A stretch of 64,000 bases of DNA from Monosporascus cannonballus (taxonomy: Eukaryota > Ascomycota > Sordariomycetes > Xylariales), in the NCBI GenBank assembly GCA_004154925.1, contig QJNS01000004.1, positions 1 through 64,000 of the forward strand, in the 5' to 3' direction. Below are positions 9,596 through 22,559 of the stretch, one piece after another (the first letter of the stretch is position 1; every line of letters starts with the position of its first letter). A program made the translations under genes and the position numbers. The notes beneath the pieces are model-generated. The model did not search any database, was not told the origin of the DNA, and worked only from the letters and a program-made list of their open reading frames with translations.

Positions 9596-9610
9596 CGTTA
9601 TAAGCTTTTA
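9596..9610 (+). other. primer binding site of A
   Basis: CGTTATAAGCTTTTA follows the LTR directly. There is no TGG for a tRNA 3' end. TTATAAG(C) complements ACTTATAA/AGCTTATAA within the LTR, which suggests self-priming. Confidence 0.55.
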
Positions 9611-9689
9611 TTTAGTAATACTGTTAAACTTTAAGCAATATTTAATATTATTAAAAATATCGATTAATACGCAAAAACCTTTATTTAGT

Positions 9690-9804
9690 AATTTTAGGCT
9701 CGGATTCAGAAATTAGAAAGAAAAATCCGACAAATTAAAGCTACGCTACCTGCCCAAACCTTTTTCGCCCGCATAAAGCCTAGGAAACCGAAACCTTACG
9801 ACGG
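9690..9804 (+). pseudogene. gag N-terminal part of A, cut by B
   Basis: The frame reads KLERKIRQIKATLPAQTFFA, then RIKPRKPKPYDGK, and stops at B's target duplication. The rest of gag resumes at 16459. The charged helix followed by a P-K-PYDG motif occurs at the same position after the primer site in B, E and F, so it is the conserved Gag N-terminus of this group. It has no stop in this stretch. The start codon is not clear and may have been lost to RIP. B entered just after the PYDGK motif. Confidence 0.75.
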
Positions 9805-9809
9805 GAAGG

Positions 9810-10186
9810 TGTAACGGCTAGGCGGTTTAACCAACTATTAAACCTTAAGTCGACGGGTTTATATTAGCAGGAATATCGTGGGAATCTAAACAATAAATAT
9901 AGTAACGTATTACGTTTTATAATGCTAAAGGTGCCTTAGGTAACGATATTATAATACAAATATTTAGTATTAATAAATATTATAAGCTAAAACTATTTAA
10001 ATTATGGAATTAATAAGCATATATTTTTTGTCTTTAATTGGATTATTACCAGTAAAATAATAATCCGGCTTATTAACTTAATATTAATAAGTTAGTAATT
10101 TATTACGTAATTTGATTTATATAATTTTCTTGGCCTTTTCCGTTACGACCGTTCTTAAAGGCCGTAATTTGTTAAGTCGTAATACA
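9810..10186 (-). repeat. 3' LTR of B
   Basis: It is 377 bp, beginning TGTAACGGC and ending GTCGTAATACA on the plus strand. A pyrimidine tract follows at 10187-10200, which is the minus-strand polypurine tract. Confidence 0.95.
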
Positions 10187-10200
10187 ATTTCCCTTTTCCG
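10187..10200 (-). other. polypurine tract of B
   Basis: Plus-strand ATTTCCCTTTTCCG is the complement of CGGAAAAGGGAAAT, directly upstream of B's 3' LTR. Confidence 0.7.
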
Positions 10201-10256
10201 AAAACCTTATCCTTAAGATTTTTTTTCTTAATAAGTTTTTTTTATATACTTTTAAT

Positions 10257-10700
10257 ATGTTTTCCGGTATATCCAAACGTTGTTTTCGCAAATCCGAATA
10301 ACGATTTACTTTGGTTAATTTCATTATATTCAAAGGTTTTAATGCGATATTTTATTTTTTTGTTTTGTTCGGCAGCTTAATTGCCAAATAATAAATGGGA
10401 TTTTTCGTTATAAAAATATGTTTGTCAAAGTCGTTCGTATAACGGGATAAGAATTTTTATTTTTATAATTAATTGCTATATCGCAAAATCAAAAAATTAA
10501 AAAAAAATTAACGGCCGAAAAATCTTTGTTCGAAGTTTTTGTACGTTTTTTTGCATACGTTATTAATGTTAATATTATTAATTTCAGGATACGAAATTTG
10601 TTAATTATACCTTTTAATTTTTAAATAATTCTAATAATTTTACGTAAATAAATTCGGAATTCGTAATTAAGGTTTAGGCCTTAAAAAAAGTGGACGTTAT
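10257..10700 (+). pseudogene. antisense ORF of B
   Basis: This runs opposite to B's gag-pol. ATG at 10257 gives MFSGISKRCFRKSE, a TAA where Q is expected, then RFTLVNFIIFKGFNAIFYFF, and further on KKLTAEKSLFEVF. D has the near-identical start MFSGISKRYFRKSK, and H has MFFTVIKPRSPKSE followed by RFALVNLIKFENF. The N-terminal S-G-x-x-K motif and the hydrophobic segment match the antisense frames of A, C and E. A pyrimidine-AG (TTTCAG) at about 10595 could be a 3' splice site. Function unknown. Confidence 0.55.
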
Positions 10701-10779
10701 TAATTAAAATACGGTGAACTAAAGGTTTCCCTCTGTGGATTTCGTAAATTGGGATATTATTATTTCGGGTAGTTCCGCC

Positions 10780-13700
10780 GTTATTAATAAAAGTTTTTTA
10801 ATAAACGTTAAGCGTTAATAAGATTTTTGGCGGGTTTTTAAATATTTTCGGAATTTGGATTTTTTTTTATTTAATTAGGTACTAAATAAGTCCGTTTTTT
10901 TTCGTATATTAAATATTTTTTTTATTTTATATATTTGTTCGGTTTTTATTTTTATATCGATTTATACCATATATACTTGAATTATATTTACTGTTAATTC
11001 GAATTAAAAAATATAAAGAATTAAATAAAATTTGATTTTTAATAAAAGTTTTAATTAATAATTGTTTTTTAAGATTTTCTTAGCGATTTTATATAAACCG
11101 ATATATTTAAAATCGAGTTTTTTATTAAGTTATTTTATTTAAATATTTTTTCTAACAAAAGAAACCATTTTCTTTTTCGAAAATTAATTTTCTTAATTTT
11201 TTTGGTTGTAATATTTATTTATTTGATTCCGTCCGAATTTTAAATTTATCTTTATTTTTTGATTTAATTATTATAATTGTTTTAACGTAAAGATTATTTT
11301 GATATTAATTAAACTATTATTGTACGTTTTTTTATAAATTTTTAGAATAAAACCAAAATTTGCGTTTATAAGTATTATTTTAATGTTTTTGTAATAATTA
11401 ATATTATAAGTTAATTATACAATTAGCAATTTTTTAATTTAATTATTTTGTTCGTAATTAATATAATATCGTAAGTAAATTTTTAATATTTAATTCGTTC
11501 GTTTTATTGATTTATTTGTTTAAGGTTTAAATACGTTAAATAATTTATAATTTAAATTAATTTATATTATTAAGTTTTGTTAAAATTTAGGTTCGAAAAT
11601 TAATACTTTATTTAATATAATTTTTATTACTAATCTATATACGTTAAAAATATATTTAAAAAAATATTTATTAATTATTTGGCGTTTATATCCTTATAAT
11701 ATGGTAAAAAATAAGAAATCTTTGTAAATCGATCGACGATTACAAAAATATTATCGTAATATATTTTTATAACTGGATTTTTTAATATAAAAAATTTAAA
11801 TCATTACATTAAATATAATTTAATATTATTGTCGTTTTGCAATTAATAATGGCTGTAATTTTCCGTATAATTTATATCGTTGAATCTTTGCTTTAACGCA
11901 AATATCGGATTGCCATATAATTTTTTATATTATTAATTTTATTTTAAAAAAGGAATATATATATCGAAATCGCTTTAAAATGTTATAAACCTTTGGATAT
12001 TTATATAATTAATATTTATATATTTTCCGTATCAAATCCTTTTAATATTTTTCTGGAATTTATATTTTATTCATTTTTTGGCTTTCTAGGAAACCGTCGT
12101 TATGTTATTAAAAATTTTGATATATATTATAAGGAATTATCAGAATTATTATAATTTATCGTAAGCGTAAATATTTTTTTATAATAATATTAAAAGTTAT
12201 ATAGCTAATTTTAATTAATTTTTCTTCGAGATTTAATTATTTATTTAAGGTATTTATTTTGCCGTTTTTTGAATTTCTTTTGTAGATAATAACGAAATCG
12301 AAATTCGCTAATTTTTCCGCGTAATAAAGTTATCGTTTTATAAGTTTTCTGGTTATGGTAAATCCGGTAAAATTTTGATAATCCGTATAAACCTTAACTT
12401 AATGCAAATATCCTTTTAGGAAATACCTCAATTTTTGAAATATTATAATAATGGTTATAAATCCTTTATTTAAAATACCGTAATTAAGATCGGTTTTTTT
12501 AATTTGTACGGAAAAAATGCAATAAAATATAATTTGCCTTAATTATTTCGTTATTCGATTATTACGTTTAACGCGTAATCCAAAATATTGTTTTTTAGTT
12601 TAAAGGGACAGTTTAAATTATTTATAATTAATATTAACTTATTAATAATTATATTTTTAATAATTTAAAATGTTTTTTCCGTATTTGGCGTTTATTTACA
12701 TTCTTTTTGTTTTCGTAAGATTCGTTAAGAATATAATTAGTTTATTAAAGTTTCGAATAAATTTCTTTTAATTATTAACAAATCCAAAAAATACCTATAC
12801 TTTTTTAATTGTTATTAACGTTTGTTATTTTGTAATTATAACCATTTTCTCAAGGTTTTTTTTAATATATTTTAAGATAATAATATATCTTAAATATTTT
12901 ATTTTCTATATATAGAATTAATTTTTTTCCGTATTAATAAATAATTCTGCGTTTTGCAAAATTTAAAGAACCTTATAAACGTACCTTACGTATACTTTTT
13001 CCGTTTTTAAGAAAATAAAAATATCGTCGAGATAGCCAATAACGAAAATATCGAAATACTTTCGTAATACGTAATTAATTATTTACTAAAAAGTTGTTAA
13101 TACGTTCGTAAATTTTATTGGTATAATTAAATATTTAAATAATTTATATTTCGTTTTGTATTTGTTTTTAATTTTAATAAGGTTATATTTATTTTTGAAA
13201 TTAAATGTTATAAATTACTTGGTTCAGTAAAATCGATTTTTTATTTCCGTAATTAAAAGTAATAATATTCGATTTTTAATTATAATATTATTTAATTATT
13301 AATAATTAACCATAAATTGTAATTTTTTGTTTTTTTTTTAAATACGAAAAACATAAAGTATTTTGCTGATGATTTCGAAAGTTGAATTTATTTTTTTTAT
13401 CATCGATTTTCTAGGTATTTTTTAAAAGTGCGTAATTTTTTTTTACTAAGGTTTTAAATGGGGTAAAATTTTGTTCAAGAATTCTTTTTAAAAATTATTT
13501 TATAATTTTATTCGTTATGTTTTAGTAATTTTATATCGAACCTTTTCCTGAAATGCTGCTTATATTTATAATATTAAAATAATATATTAATTAAATCTTC
13601 TAATTTTTAGGCTGTTATTTTTGTTGTTTTAAATCGTTATTTAGTTATTTTAGTTTTGTTTTAATGGTAATAATAATACGTTATATCTTTTTTTGATATC

Positions 13701-15995
13701 CGTTTTTTTTGTATTTTGTTTTTTTAGGTAATATGGTATTTGTTATATCTTTATGCCTGCATTTGGTATTATTATTAATCGAATATTAAGATTTTATTTT
13801 TTTGTTTATTAACAGAAAGTAAAATAAATTTTATTTAACTAATTCCGCCGTTAATCAAAATTCCGTATTAACGTATTTATGGTAATCTTAAAATTATATC
13901 GTAATTCCCGAATAAAACGATATCAAAATTAACCGTTTAATATCGTCCATAAACAAAACTTTTAAAGTAATTAATTTTGCGTATAACTTTTCTCTTATCG
14001 TCAGCGAATTCTTGATTTTCGGCATTCGTTATTATATAGGATTTTAATTTATATCTTTATAATAATTTAAGCTTATTAATTATATCCGATATAATGTAAT
14101 TTCCGCCTAAAGTTCCGCAGTTTATTGTTACGGTATACTAATACGTTCTGATTCGTATATCTAAAGTAATAGGGTTATTAACGTTTTTTATCGTTATATA
14201 TAAAACCCTTTTCGGAAATTTCTTTTAATTTTTCTAGGTCTTATTATTTTGCATCCTTTTTATAAATAACATCTTTTTTTAACTTATGTTCGAATTTGTT
14301 GAATTTTGCTTATGTTTTTTCGTTTAACGCGTTAAGCTGCTATATTTATCGCTATTGTTAACATATTGTTCCTTTAAGGCGTATTAATTATTTTTGGTTT
14401 TTTTGTAATTTCTTTCCTTATTAAGTAAATTGTTTTCTTATATTTGCGATTGTTTCCCATTATGTATTATTTTGGTTATCGTTTTAAAGATCTTTTATAA
14501 ATTATCGTATTTTTTTAATAACTTCTTTTTAGGGATCCGCAATAAATACTAATTAAAAATGGAAATCCGTAATAGTTTTTTGATAATATTTTTTTACCGT
14601 ACGTTAAATTAACTTTTTTCCGTTTAGAAATTATATTATCTATAATAACAAAAAAGGTTTTTTTGCAGGTACTGTTTTTTTAGACCAACTTTTTGTTTCG
14701 GCCAGTTATTGGATATTTTCTGGGGTTATAGTTCGAAACTGTCGATATTATTGCTTATTATTTTTATTATGCCCGGTACGGTTTGCAAAATTAAATCTCT
14801 TATAACATATTTAGGTAATTTGTACGTAAATATATTATTTTTATTTCTTATAATCGGGATATTTTCGTCGTTAACAATATATGGCGTATATTTTACCGTA
14901 TTAATTAGGTATTCCGGGATAAAGTTTTTTTTTCCAATCCCGGTATTCGTATAATTATCCTTACAATATTTTTTATTATGCTTACGATATTTATCAAGTT
15001 AGTTTTTTAGCTTTTTGTATTTTTTGTCGAATTTCTTATTATAATAATTCCGGTTAAACTTTTTGTTATAAACTTAATATATATTTAGCTTAAATTTTAT
15101 TAATGGCCTTGCCGTCATTTCCTTAATTATTCTTAGATTGTTTTTCTAACATAAGGGTCCAATTATTTTATTGTTGTTTTTTGTGTTTTTTATACTTATA
15201 AGCCTTATATTTTATTTTGCCGTAATTAAAATACTTAATCTGGCTTTAATTCTGTTTATAAGTAACGCCCAATTCCATAAGTCCTAACGTTATTTTATAA
15301 GAAATATGGGGTATATTTTTTTCCCTGGTTAAACTTATATTCCAAACGCAAGGCGTATAATTCTTTTTATTTTTTAAATTATTAATTATTAATTTTAATT
15401 ACTTTTACGATATACCGGTTTAAAGTAAGTAATTATTCGATCCGAATAATTTTATTTTTTATATTATTTTTTAGCCTTTTATAAAATATATTAATAAAGA
15501 TATCGGTTTTATTATTTTTTCATCCGGCCTTAGTTATAAAATTTTGAAAGGTTACGGCATATTTAAATATAAATTTCTTTATCAGAATTATAAAAGTTAT
15601 TAAGTCGTTAATCGTTTTTTATCCGGATTACCGAAATTATCGCATATTCTATTTTCGAAATTGGTATAAGTTAAAAAAATTTCGTTAATAAAATTTTCTT
15701 TATTTGCTTCTTTATTTTTAAATTTTTTTTATAATAAGTTTAAACTAATTAACTGTATTTCCTATTAGGTATACTTTTATTATTAGGACCATATCCGTTA
15801 GGTCGCTTAAATCCAAAAAACGAAAATAAATTTGTACTTAAGTTAAGAATATTTAAGGTTTACTTTTTTTATCGTAAGGTTTTGGTTTTTTTGGCTTTAT
15901 ACGAACAAAAAAAGATTAAGTAAATAACGTAACTTTAAGCTGTCGAACTTTTTTTTTACCTTCCGAATTCGAGCTTAAAATTACTAAATAAGGGC
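10780..15995 (-). pseudogene. gag-pol of B
   Basis: Read on the minus strand, Gag starts near 15990 with QIRKVKKKVRQLKVTLFT and the PKPYD motif. The Gag middle is opposite a hydrophobic plus-strand phantom at 14709-14954. RT shows DIFVIGYLDDIFIF at about 13025-13070. Integrase lies around 11300-12000. The chromodomain is at about 10785-10935 (KKNPNSENI-like). Frameshifts and Q-to-stop changes are dense throughout. Confidence 0.75.
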
Positions 15996-16076
15996 TTTTT
16001 AAATATTAGTTAATATTTTAATAATATTAAATATTGCTTAAAATTTAACGATATTATTAAATAAAAATTTGTAACG

Positions 16077-16453
16077 TATAACGGCTAAGCGGTTTAACTA
16101 ATTATTAAACCTTAAGTTAATAAATTTATATTAACAAAAATATCGTAGGAATTTAAGTAATAAATATAATAACGTATTACGTTTCCTAATACCAAAAATG
16201 CTTTAAGCAATAATATTATAATATAAATATTTGGTATTAATAAATATTATAAGTTAAAATTATTTAAATTATAAAATTAATAAGCGTATATATTTTTTTC
16301 CTTTAGTTAAATTATTACCTATAAAATAGTGATTTGGCTTATTGGTTTACTATTAGTGAACTGGTGATCCATTACGTAACCTGATTTACATTGTTTTCTT
16401 GGCCTTTTCCGTTGCAACCGTTCCTGGAGGCCGTGGCTTGTCAGGTCGTAACA
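16077..16453 (-). repeat. 5' LTR of B
   Basis: It is 377 bp and ends in a well preserved GTCAGGTCGTAACA. The minus-strand start reads TGTTACGACCTGAC. The primer site lies at 16076 and below. Confidence 0.95.
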
Positions 16454-16458
16454 AAAGG

Positions 16459-18100
16459 GCAACCTTTAAAACTTTTTAATTTAGGTACGAATTTACCTTC
16501 GTTTTCTAAATTTTAATAATCTAACAAATAAGGTCCTAATAATAAAAGCATACCTAACGGGAAATATAGCTAATTAGTTTAAACTTATTATGAAAAACCT
16601 TTTGAAAGTAAAAAATTTAAATAAAAAAAGTTATTAATAAGATTTTCTTACTTTATACCAGTTTTAAGGATAAGTTACGGGATAATTTCGACATTTTAAA
16701 TAAAAAACAATTTAAGGTTTAATGACTTTTGCAATTCCGACAAAAAAAAACCTGCGTCCAAGTACGCCGTTATCTTTGAAAGTTTTACGGCTAAGGCCGG
16801 CTGGAAAAATAACAAGGCCGATACTTTTATCGACATATTTTATAAAAGGTTAAAGGATAATATAAAAAATAAAATTATTCGGATTAAATAATGAATTACC
16901 TTAAATCGATATATTACCGAAATAATTAAGATCGATAATCGACAGTTTGAAAAACGATAAAAAAAAGATAATATGCCTTATAATTAAAGTACAACAAATA
17001 TAACCAGGAGAAGAAACGAGATTCGCGCCTTATTTTTTTCGGAACGACATTAGAACTTATGGAACTTGGCGTTATTTATAGATAAAATTAAAGCCAGGTT
17101 AAATATTTTAATTATGACAAAAAGGGATATAAGGTCTATAAATGGAAAAAACCTAAGAAATTACGATAGGATAATTAGATACCTATACCGGAAGGACAAT
17201 TTAGAAATAACCAAAGAAATAATAATAAGGCCATTAACATAATCTAAGCCAAGTGCGTATTAGGCGCTTCAGAAATCCGATAAAGACCTTTACGACAAAT
17301 GTTTTAAAAAAAGATACGTAAAGCCAAAAAGCTGGCTTAATAAATATCGCGAATATAACAAAAAGCATTATAAGGATAGTTACGAAAGTATTAGGGTGGA
17401 ACAAAAAAAATCTATCCTGGAACTCCTGATCGATATAGCAAAATATACGCACTATATTGCCGACGACGAAAATGCCCTAATTACGAAAAATAGAAATAGC
17501 ATATCCATAAAAGAATTACTTATATGTATTACGAAAAGTTCGATTTCCGGAACCGAACGCGAAATAATAAAAAAATAAATAATGGTATCGACATTTTCGA
17601 TATATAGCCCTAGGTAACGATATTGGCTAATTCGCTAAAACAAAAAACTGGCCCGAAAAAAATAATGCTAATAGAAAAACTTTTTTTGTTATTACAATTA
17701 ATATAATTACCAAACAGAAAAAGAATTAGTCCAATATATAATAACAAAACATCATTAGAAAGTTATTACAGATTTCTATTTTCAGTTAGCATTTATTATG
17801 GATCCTTACGAAAAAAGATTATTAAAGAAAAAATACGTTAGTTCGTAAAAGGGCTTTAGCACGATAGTTAAAATAACATATAATAAAACGTAATCGCATA
17901 TATAACAAATTAATTTGTTCGATAAGAAAAGGAATTATAGCAAAATTAAAAATAAATAATATAATTCGAAGAAACAGTACGTCGGTAATAACAATAAATA
18001 TAATAACTTAATGCGCTAAACGCAAAAATACAGATAAAGATTAATAAATTCTAAGAAGAATTAAAAACAATTACCTATAAAAAAGCTGCAAAATAATGAA
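16459..18100 (+). pseudogene. gag of A, main part
   Basis: Gag is the structural protein that forms the retrotransposon particle. The best preserved piece (about 16755-16890) reads AVIFESFTAKAGWKNNKADT, followed by FIDIFYKRLKDNIKNKIIRIK-like sequence, a typical Gypsy Gag core. A second open piece at 17396-17578 is acidic and basic in turn (AKYTHYIADDENALITK). Matching segments occur in C (about 23640-23790), E (49120-49404) and H (40640-40830). The antisense of this segment gives hydrophobic phantom frames. Frames shift and many Q codons are stops. A zinc knuckle could not be identified with confidence. Confidence 0.75.
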
Positions 18101-21100
18101 ACCTAAAGAAATTAAAGGAAATTCCCAAAAAAGGCTTTAAACGCAACGATAAAAGCCGATAATAACTTTATCATTTTGGAAATACGATTTAAAACATATT
18201 AGTGTACCGTAATAGTAAATTACAAAACTTTAAACGGAAATTATATTATACTGGATAAAGTTGATAAGCTTAAATTACCATAAAGATATAAGTTAAAACT
18301 CTATATAACGACAAATGCCGAAAGTTAAGAATTCGCTTATTATAACGGAAAAATGATACGCGAAATTAATTATTTCGAGATTTTTATCCAAGGACGATAT
18401 CAAATAGTTAATATCGACATCGTTCTATTTGGAAATTACGATATGATCTTAAGATTACTATGAATACGCCAGTCCAGAATTTTGATTAATAAAAGGATTG
18501 GCCAGGTAAAAAATGCTTTACTTCCTATTAATAGACAAAAGAAAAATTGAAATCTTAATATTCGACCGATAATAACGACGAATATAAGCATAAGGATATG
18601 ATAAAAACTTTATTACCCAAAGGGATAAAATACAAAAAAAAAGGTATTAAAGAAAAATACGACATATCGTTATTACTATTAGAACGAAACTAAGGTAATT
18701 AAATGACAATTTAAACCAGGAACTCAAAAAATTAAAAAAAATCTAACCAATATGCTACTATAATACCACAGATAGAAACAGCTTTTTAAAAAAAAACTTA
18801 TTACGAAATTACTAAAATATAACGAATAAAATTATAAAATCGTTTTTAAAAAAGGATTTTCAACAAAGTTTTATCTTATTTACATTTTTAGCGGAAACGA
18901 ATTACGTACTTTTAAAGAATATCTAGAAAATCGGTTACGAAAAAAATAAATACAACTTTTGAAATTACTGGCAGAATATCTAATATTTTTTATACCCCAA
19001 AAAATAAAAAGTTATAATTTAGAGTTAATTATCGATACTTAAACGACGTTATTATCAAAAACCGAATACCATTATTTTTAATTATGGAGATGAAAAACCG
19101 TCTTTACGGAGCCAAATAATTTATAATATTCGATTTCGAAAATAAATATAATTTTATTAAGATTAAAAAAGAATACGAATAGAAAACAACTTTTAAAACG
19201 AAATACGGATTATATAAGTATTTAATTATACTAATAGAATTTACGAAAGTATCAGCAATTTTCAAATAGATAATTAATTACGTATTACAAAATTATCTCG
19301 ATATTTTCGTTATATGCTATCTCGACGACATTCTTATTGTCTTAAAAATAAAAAAGGCATACGCAAAATACGTTCATAAGGTATTTTAAGCTTTACAAAA
19401 CGCAAAACTATTAATTAATGCAGAAAAAAAAAATTAATTTTATAAGTAGAAAACAAAATATTTAAAACATATTATCACTTTAGAACATATTAAAATAGAT
19501 CTTGAAATCTCGTTATCATTACAAAATAAAAAACGCCAAATATCATTTAAGAAATATAAATATTTTTCGCATTCGTTAATTACGATAGCAAGTTTATTCG
19601 AAAATTTAATAAAATAGTTATACCCCTAACGAACTTTACGAAAAAAAATAAAAAGATTTAAATGGACGCCGAAAACTGAAGAAATAGTCTAGGATATTAA
19701 GGATACGATTACCAGCAAATTAATACTAATTATATACGATCCAAACTGCCTTATTAAATTAAAAACCGATATTTCGAATTACGCGTTAAGCACAGTAATC
19801 GGAGAACAAAATAATTAAGGCAAATTATATCTTATTATATTTTTTATATATAAATTAAATGGAATTAAGTTAAATTACGGTCTTCCAGATAAGGAATTTA
19901 TCGCCATTATTATGGCATTTTGAAAATTTAGGTATTTGCTAAAGGAAGTTTATATTACGTCAAAATATATACGAATTATCAAAATTGGACCGGTTTTATT
20001 ACGACCAGGGAACTTATAAAATGATAATTAAAATACGTAAAGAAATTGGCGAACTTTAATTTCGTTATTATTTACAAAGAGAATCAGAAAATAACAAAGT
20101 TAATAGTTTAAGTAAACGATTTAATTTCGAAAAACATCTAGTTAAAATTAATTATACGATTTTCGATATTACCATAAAAGGATATTTATGCTTACGACAT
20201 ATTGTAATAATTCTAACAGTACCCCTTAATATACATCAGAAAGTCCGGCAGTATAATAACGGTTTTCTAAAAAACTAAAAAAAAAGATAAAATACAAATT
20301 CTAGAAAAATACTGAAAAGATCTATTACAGAAAAATACGAATACCAGTTATATAAACATTTAGGAATTTATAAAACCTTAAAACGGCTTTAACGCATATA
20401 TTCCTTTCCTAAAATAAAATTATAATACGAAAAATTATATTGTAATATAATATTTGCGCCAAAACGAAAACTGGACGATATAAGCTATACGGAAAATTAC
20501 AGCTTTTACCAATTGCAAAACGACTGTAGTACTTAATTATATTCGACTTTATTATTAAATTTCCTATCTTAGAAAATCTAGTTATAAAAACACATTACGA
20601 TAGCATTTTCGTTATCGACAATCGATTTACGATATTTCCTTATTTTTTATCATATTGCGAAAATACAAACGCCGAACAAATAATATATTTTTTTTTTACA
20701 AATGTTTTTAATATATATAGGTGATTAATAAAAATTATTTAAAATAAAAAACCGATATTTATGTCTAAATTTTAGCAAAGCTTAATAGCATAAATTATCT
20801 TAAATTATAAGTTATATAATATATTTAAACTTCAAAGGAATAAACAAATAAAACGAATAAATCAAACCGTTCGAGCTTACTTAAGATATTACATTAATTA
20901 TAAACAAAATACCTAATTTAAGAAATTATTAATCGTACAGTTAACCTATAATATCAGCTATTACGAAAGTATGAAAATAATACTTACAAACGTAAACGTT
21001 AGTTTTATTCCAAAAGTTTAGAGAAAAATACGCGACGATAGTCCGATTAATATTAAAATAATGCTGACGTTAAAATAATTAGAATAACTGTACCAAAAAA

Positions 21101-21630
21101 TAAAAACAGAAATAGAATTTGTACGTAACTAAATAAATAAATATTATAACCAAAAAAGGTTAAAAAAAATTAACTTTCGAACAAAATATAGTTTTTTTCG
21201 TTACTAAAAACATTTAAACAAAACGGCCCAGCAAAAAAGTCGATTTTAAATATATCGGTTGATACAGAATTAGCGAGATAATCTCAGAAAATAATTATTA
21301 ATTAAGATTTCCACTAAAAGTTAATTTTCATTTAAATTTTTACGTTTTCTTATTCGAATTAACAGTAAATATAATTAAAGTATATACGGTATAAAACGAT
21401 ATAAAGGTAGAAAATAAATAGGCATATAAAGTAAAGAAAATTTTCGATATACGGAAACAAAACGGATTTACCTAATATCTAATTAAGTGGAAAAAACACC
21501 CGGATTCCGAAAATATCTGGAAACTTACCAAAAACCGTATTAATACTTAGCGCTTATTAAAGAACTTTTACCAGTAATTACGGAGCTATCGGAAATAATT
21601 ACGTTCGAATTTACGATTACAATAAAATTA
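18100..21630 (+). pseudogene. pol of A: protease, RT, RNase H, integrase, chromodomain
   Basis: Pol encodes the replication and integration enzymes. Protease ends near 18440-18500, where a MILGLPW-type motif is seen as MILRLL. RT carries the catalytic box as CYLDDILIV at about 19310-19350. RNase H appears as TDISNYALS at about 19770. Integrase core strings (LYGKLQLLP, then the F-I-I-K-F-P region) lie at 20480-20700. The chromodomain is clear at about 21420-21560 (AYKVKKIFDIRKQNG, YLIKWKKHPDSENIW), with the usual aromatic cage pattern and WKG-like turn. Stops are mostly CAA/CAG/TGG-derived. This order (RT-RH-IN-chromodomain) is diagnostic for chromoviruses. Confidence 0.85.
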
Positions 21631-21639
21631 AAAGAATAA

Positions 21640-22033
21640 AATTATTCGGCAAGTACGGCGCGAAATTCGGCTTCCAGGCGATCGCGTTCTACCTTCTGGC
21701 GATCAGTCTTTTTTTATTCTTCCAATTTATCTAAAAACTAAAAACCCCAGTTAACCATTTTTATTTCTTTTTTGCGAAAAGAATCCTGCTAAATACGAAA
21801 ACTTTCCAAAAACAATAATACCTCGTCCAAATAGCGGGGTGTGGTTGATAGCTTTGGACAAATATTACGAAAACATTATCGGGCGGAAAGCCTTTTTAAC
21901 AGTAAACGCTTTATTTCCTTATTAATATTATTTATAGAAAAAGAAATATACCGGAACTATTATAATAACGTTTTTTCAGGATGTACTGCTAATAACGCGC
22001 TATACCGTCCAACATGGTACAGGAATCGCCAGT
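21640..22033 (-). pseudogene. antisense ORF of A, C-terminal part
   Basis: Downstream of the chromodomain the minus strand reads better than the plus strand. About 130 codons are interrupted almost only by RIP-type stops. Strings include YLDEVLLFLESFRI, DSFRKKEIKMVNWGF, FLDKLEE and DRQKVERDRLEAEFRAVLAE, giving a charged, probably helical or coiled-coil C-terminus. E (53030-53428) keeps KEIKIINCGFYLMDKLNEQQ at the same place, and C keeps FFR.REIKMFRRG. The N-terminal part continues at 28876-29000 beyond insertion C. I know of no named family for it. It could be an antisense accessory protein of the element. Confidence 0.6.
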
Positions 22034-22459
22034 TGTTATGACCTAAACGGTCTTGGCTTCTGGAAACGGTCGGGATCCTGAAGAACCGGACCCCGACCCA
22101 GCCAAGAAGTCACGTGCCTAGCTCAAAGGGCTCAAGGGCTCTAATTGGTAAAAAGAGCTTAAGCCGGATGAGCACCAAAAAAGACTTAAAGGGGTTTAAG
22201 AGAACTTAATTAAAGAAATGTCGTTAAGCTATAATAAATACTTTAAGCCAAAACAAAAATATATACGTTTATTACTTCCATAAGTTAAATAACTTTAGCT
22301 TATAATATTTATTAATATAATATCGTTACTTAAGGCATTTTTAATATTACAAAACGTAATACATTACTATATTTATTACTTAAATTTTTACGATATTCTT
22401 ATTAATATAAATCCGTCGACTTAAGGATTAATAATTAGTTAAACCGCTTAACCGTTATA
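22034..22459 (+). repeat. 5' LTR of C (426 bp)
   Basis: It starts TGTTATGACCTAAACGGTC and ends ACCGTTATA. CACGTG lies at 22111-22116. The first ~100 bp are little mutated. Confidence 0.95.
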
Positions 22460-22474
22460 CGTTACAAATTTTTA
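22460..22474 (+). other. primer binding site of C
   Basis: CGTTACAAATTTTTA follows the 5' LTR. It is a RIP-altered version of CGTTGCAAGCTTTTG. Confidence 0.55.
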
Positions 22475-22559
22475 TTTAATAATATCGTTAAATTTTAAAC
22501 AATATTTAATATTATTAAAATATTAACTAACGCTTAAAAAACCCTTATTTAATAATTTT

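Larger units (their letters stand above)
9810..16453 (-). mobile_element. LTR retrotransposon B (chromovirus), nested in A
   Basis: Both LTRs are 377 bp. The flanks are GAAGG (9805-9809) and AAAGG (16454-16458), a 5-bp duplication with one G-to-A difference that RIP explains. It is inverted relative to A and splits A's gag. Its LTR is the same family as D's (also 377 bp). All coding frames are heavily mutated. Confidence 0.95.

Noticed and set aside
14709..14954. Hydrophobic 81-codon plus frame resembling a membrane protein
   Set aside because: It is antisense to the Gag segment of element B. The same shadow appears at 23601-23816 (C) and 49086-49376 (E).
17234..17452. Minus frame of 72 codons, hydrophobic
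   Set aside because: Antisense shadow of A's Gag.
21841..22041. Plus frame of 66 codons at the C insertion point
   Set aside because: It crosses into the LTR of C. The minus strand here carries the conserved antisense frame, so the plus frame is its shadow.
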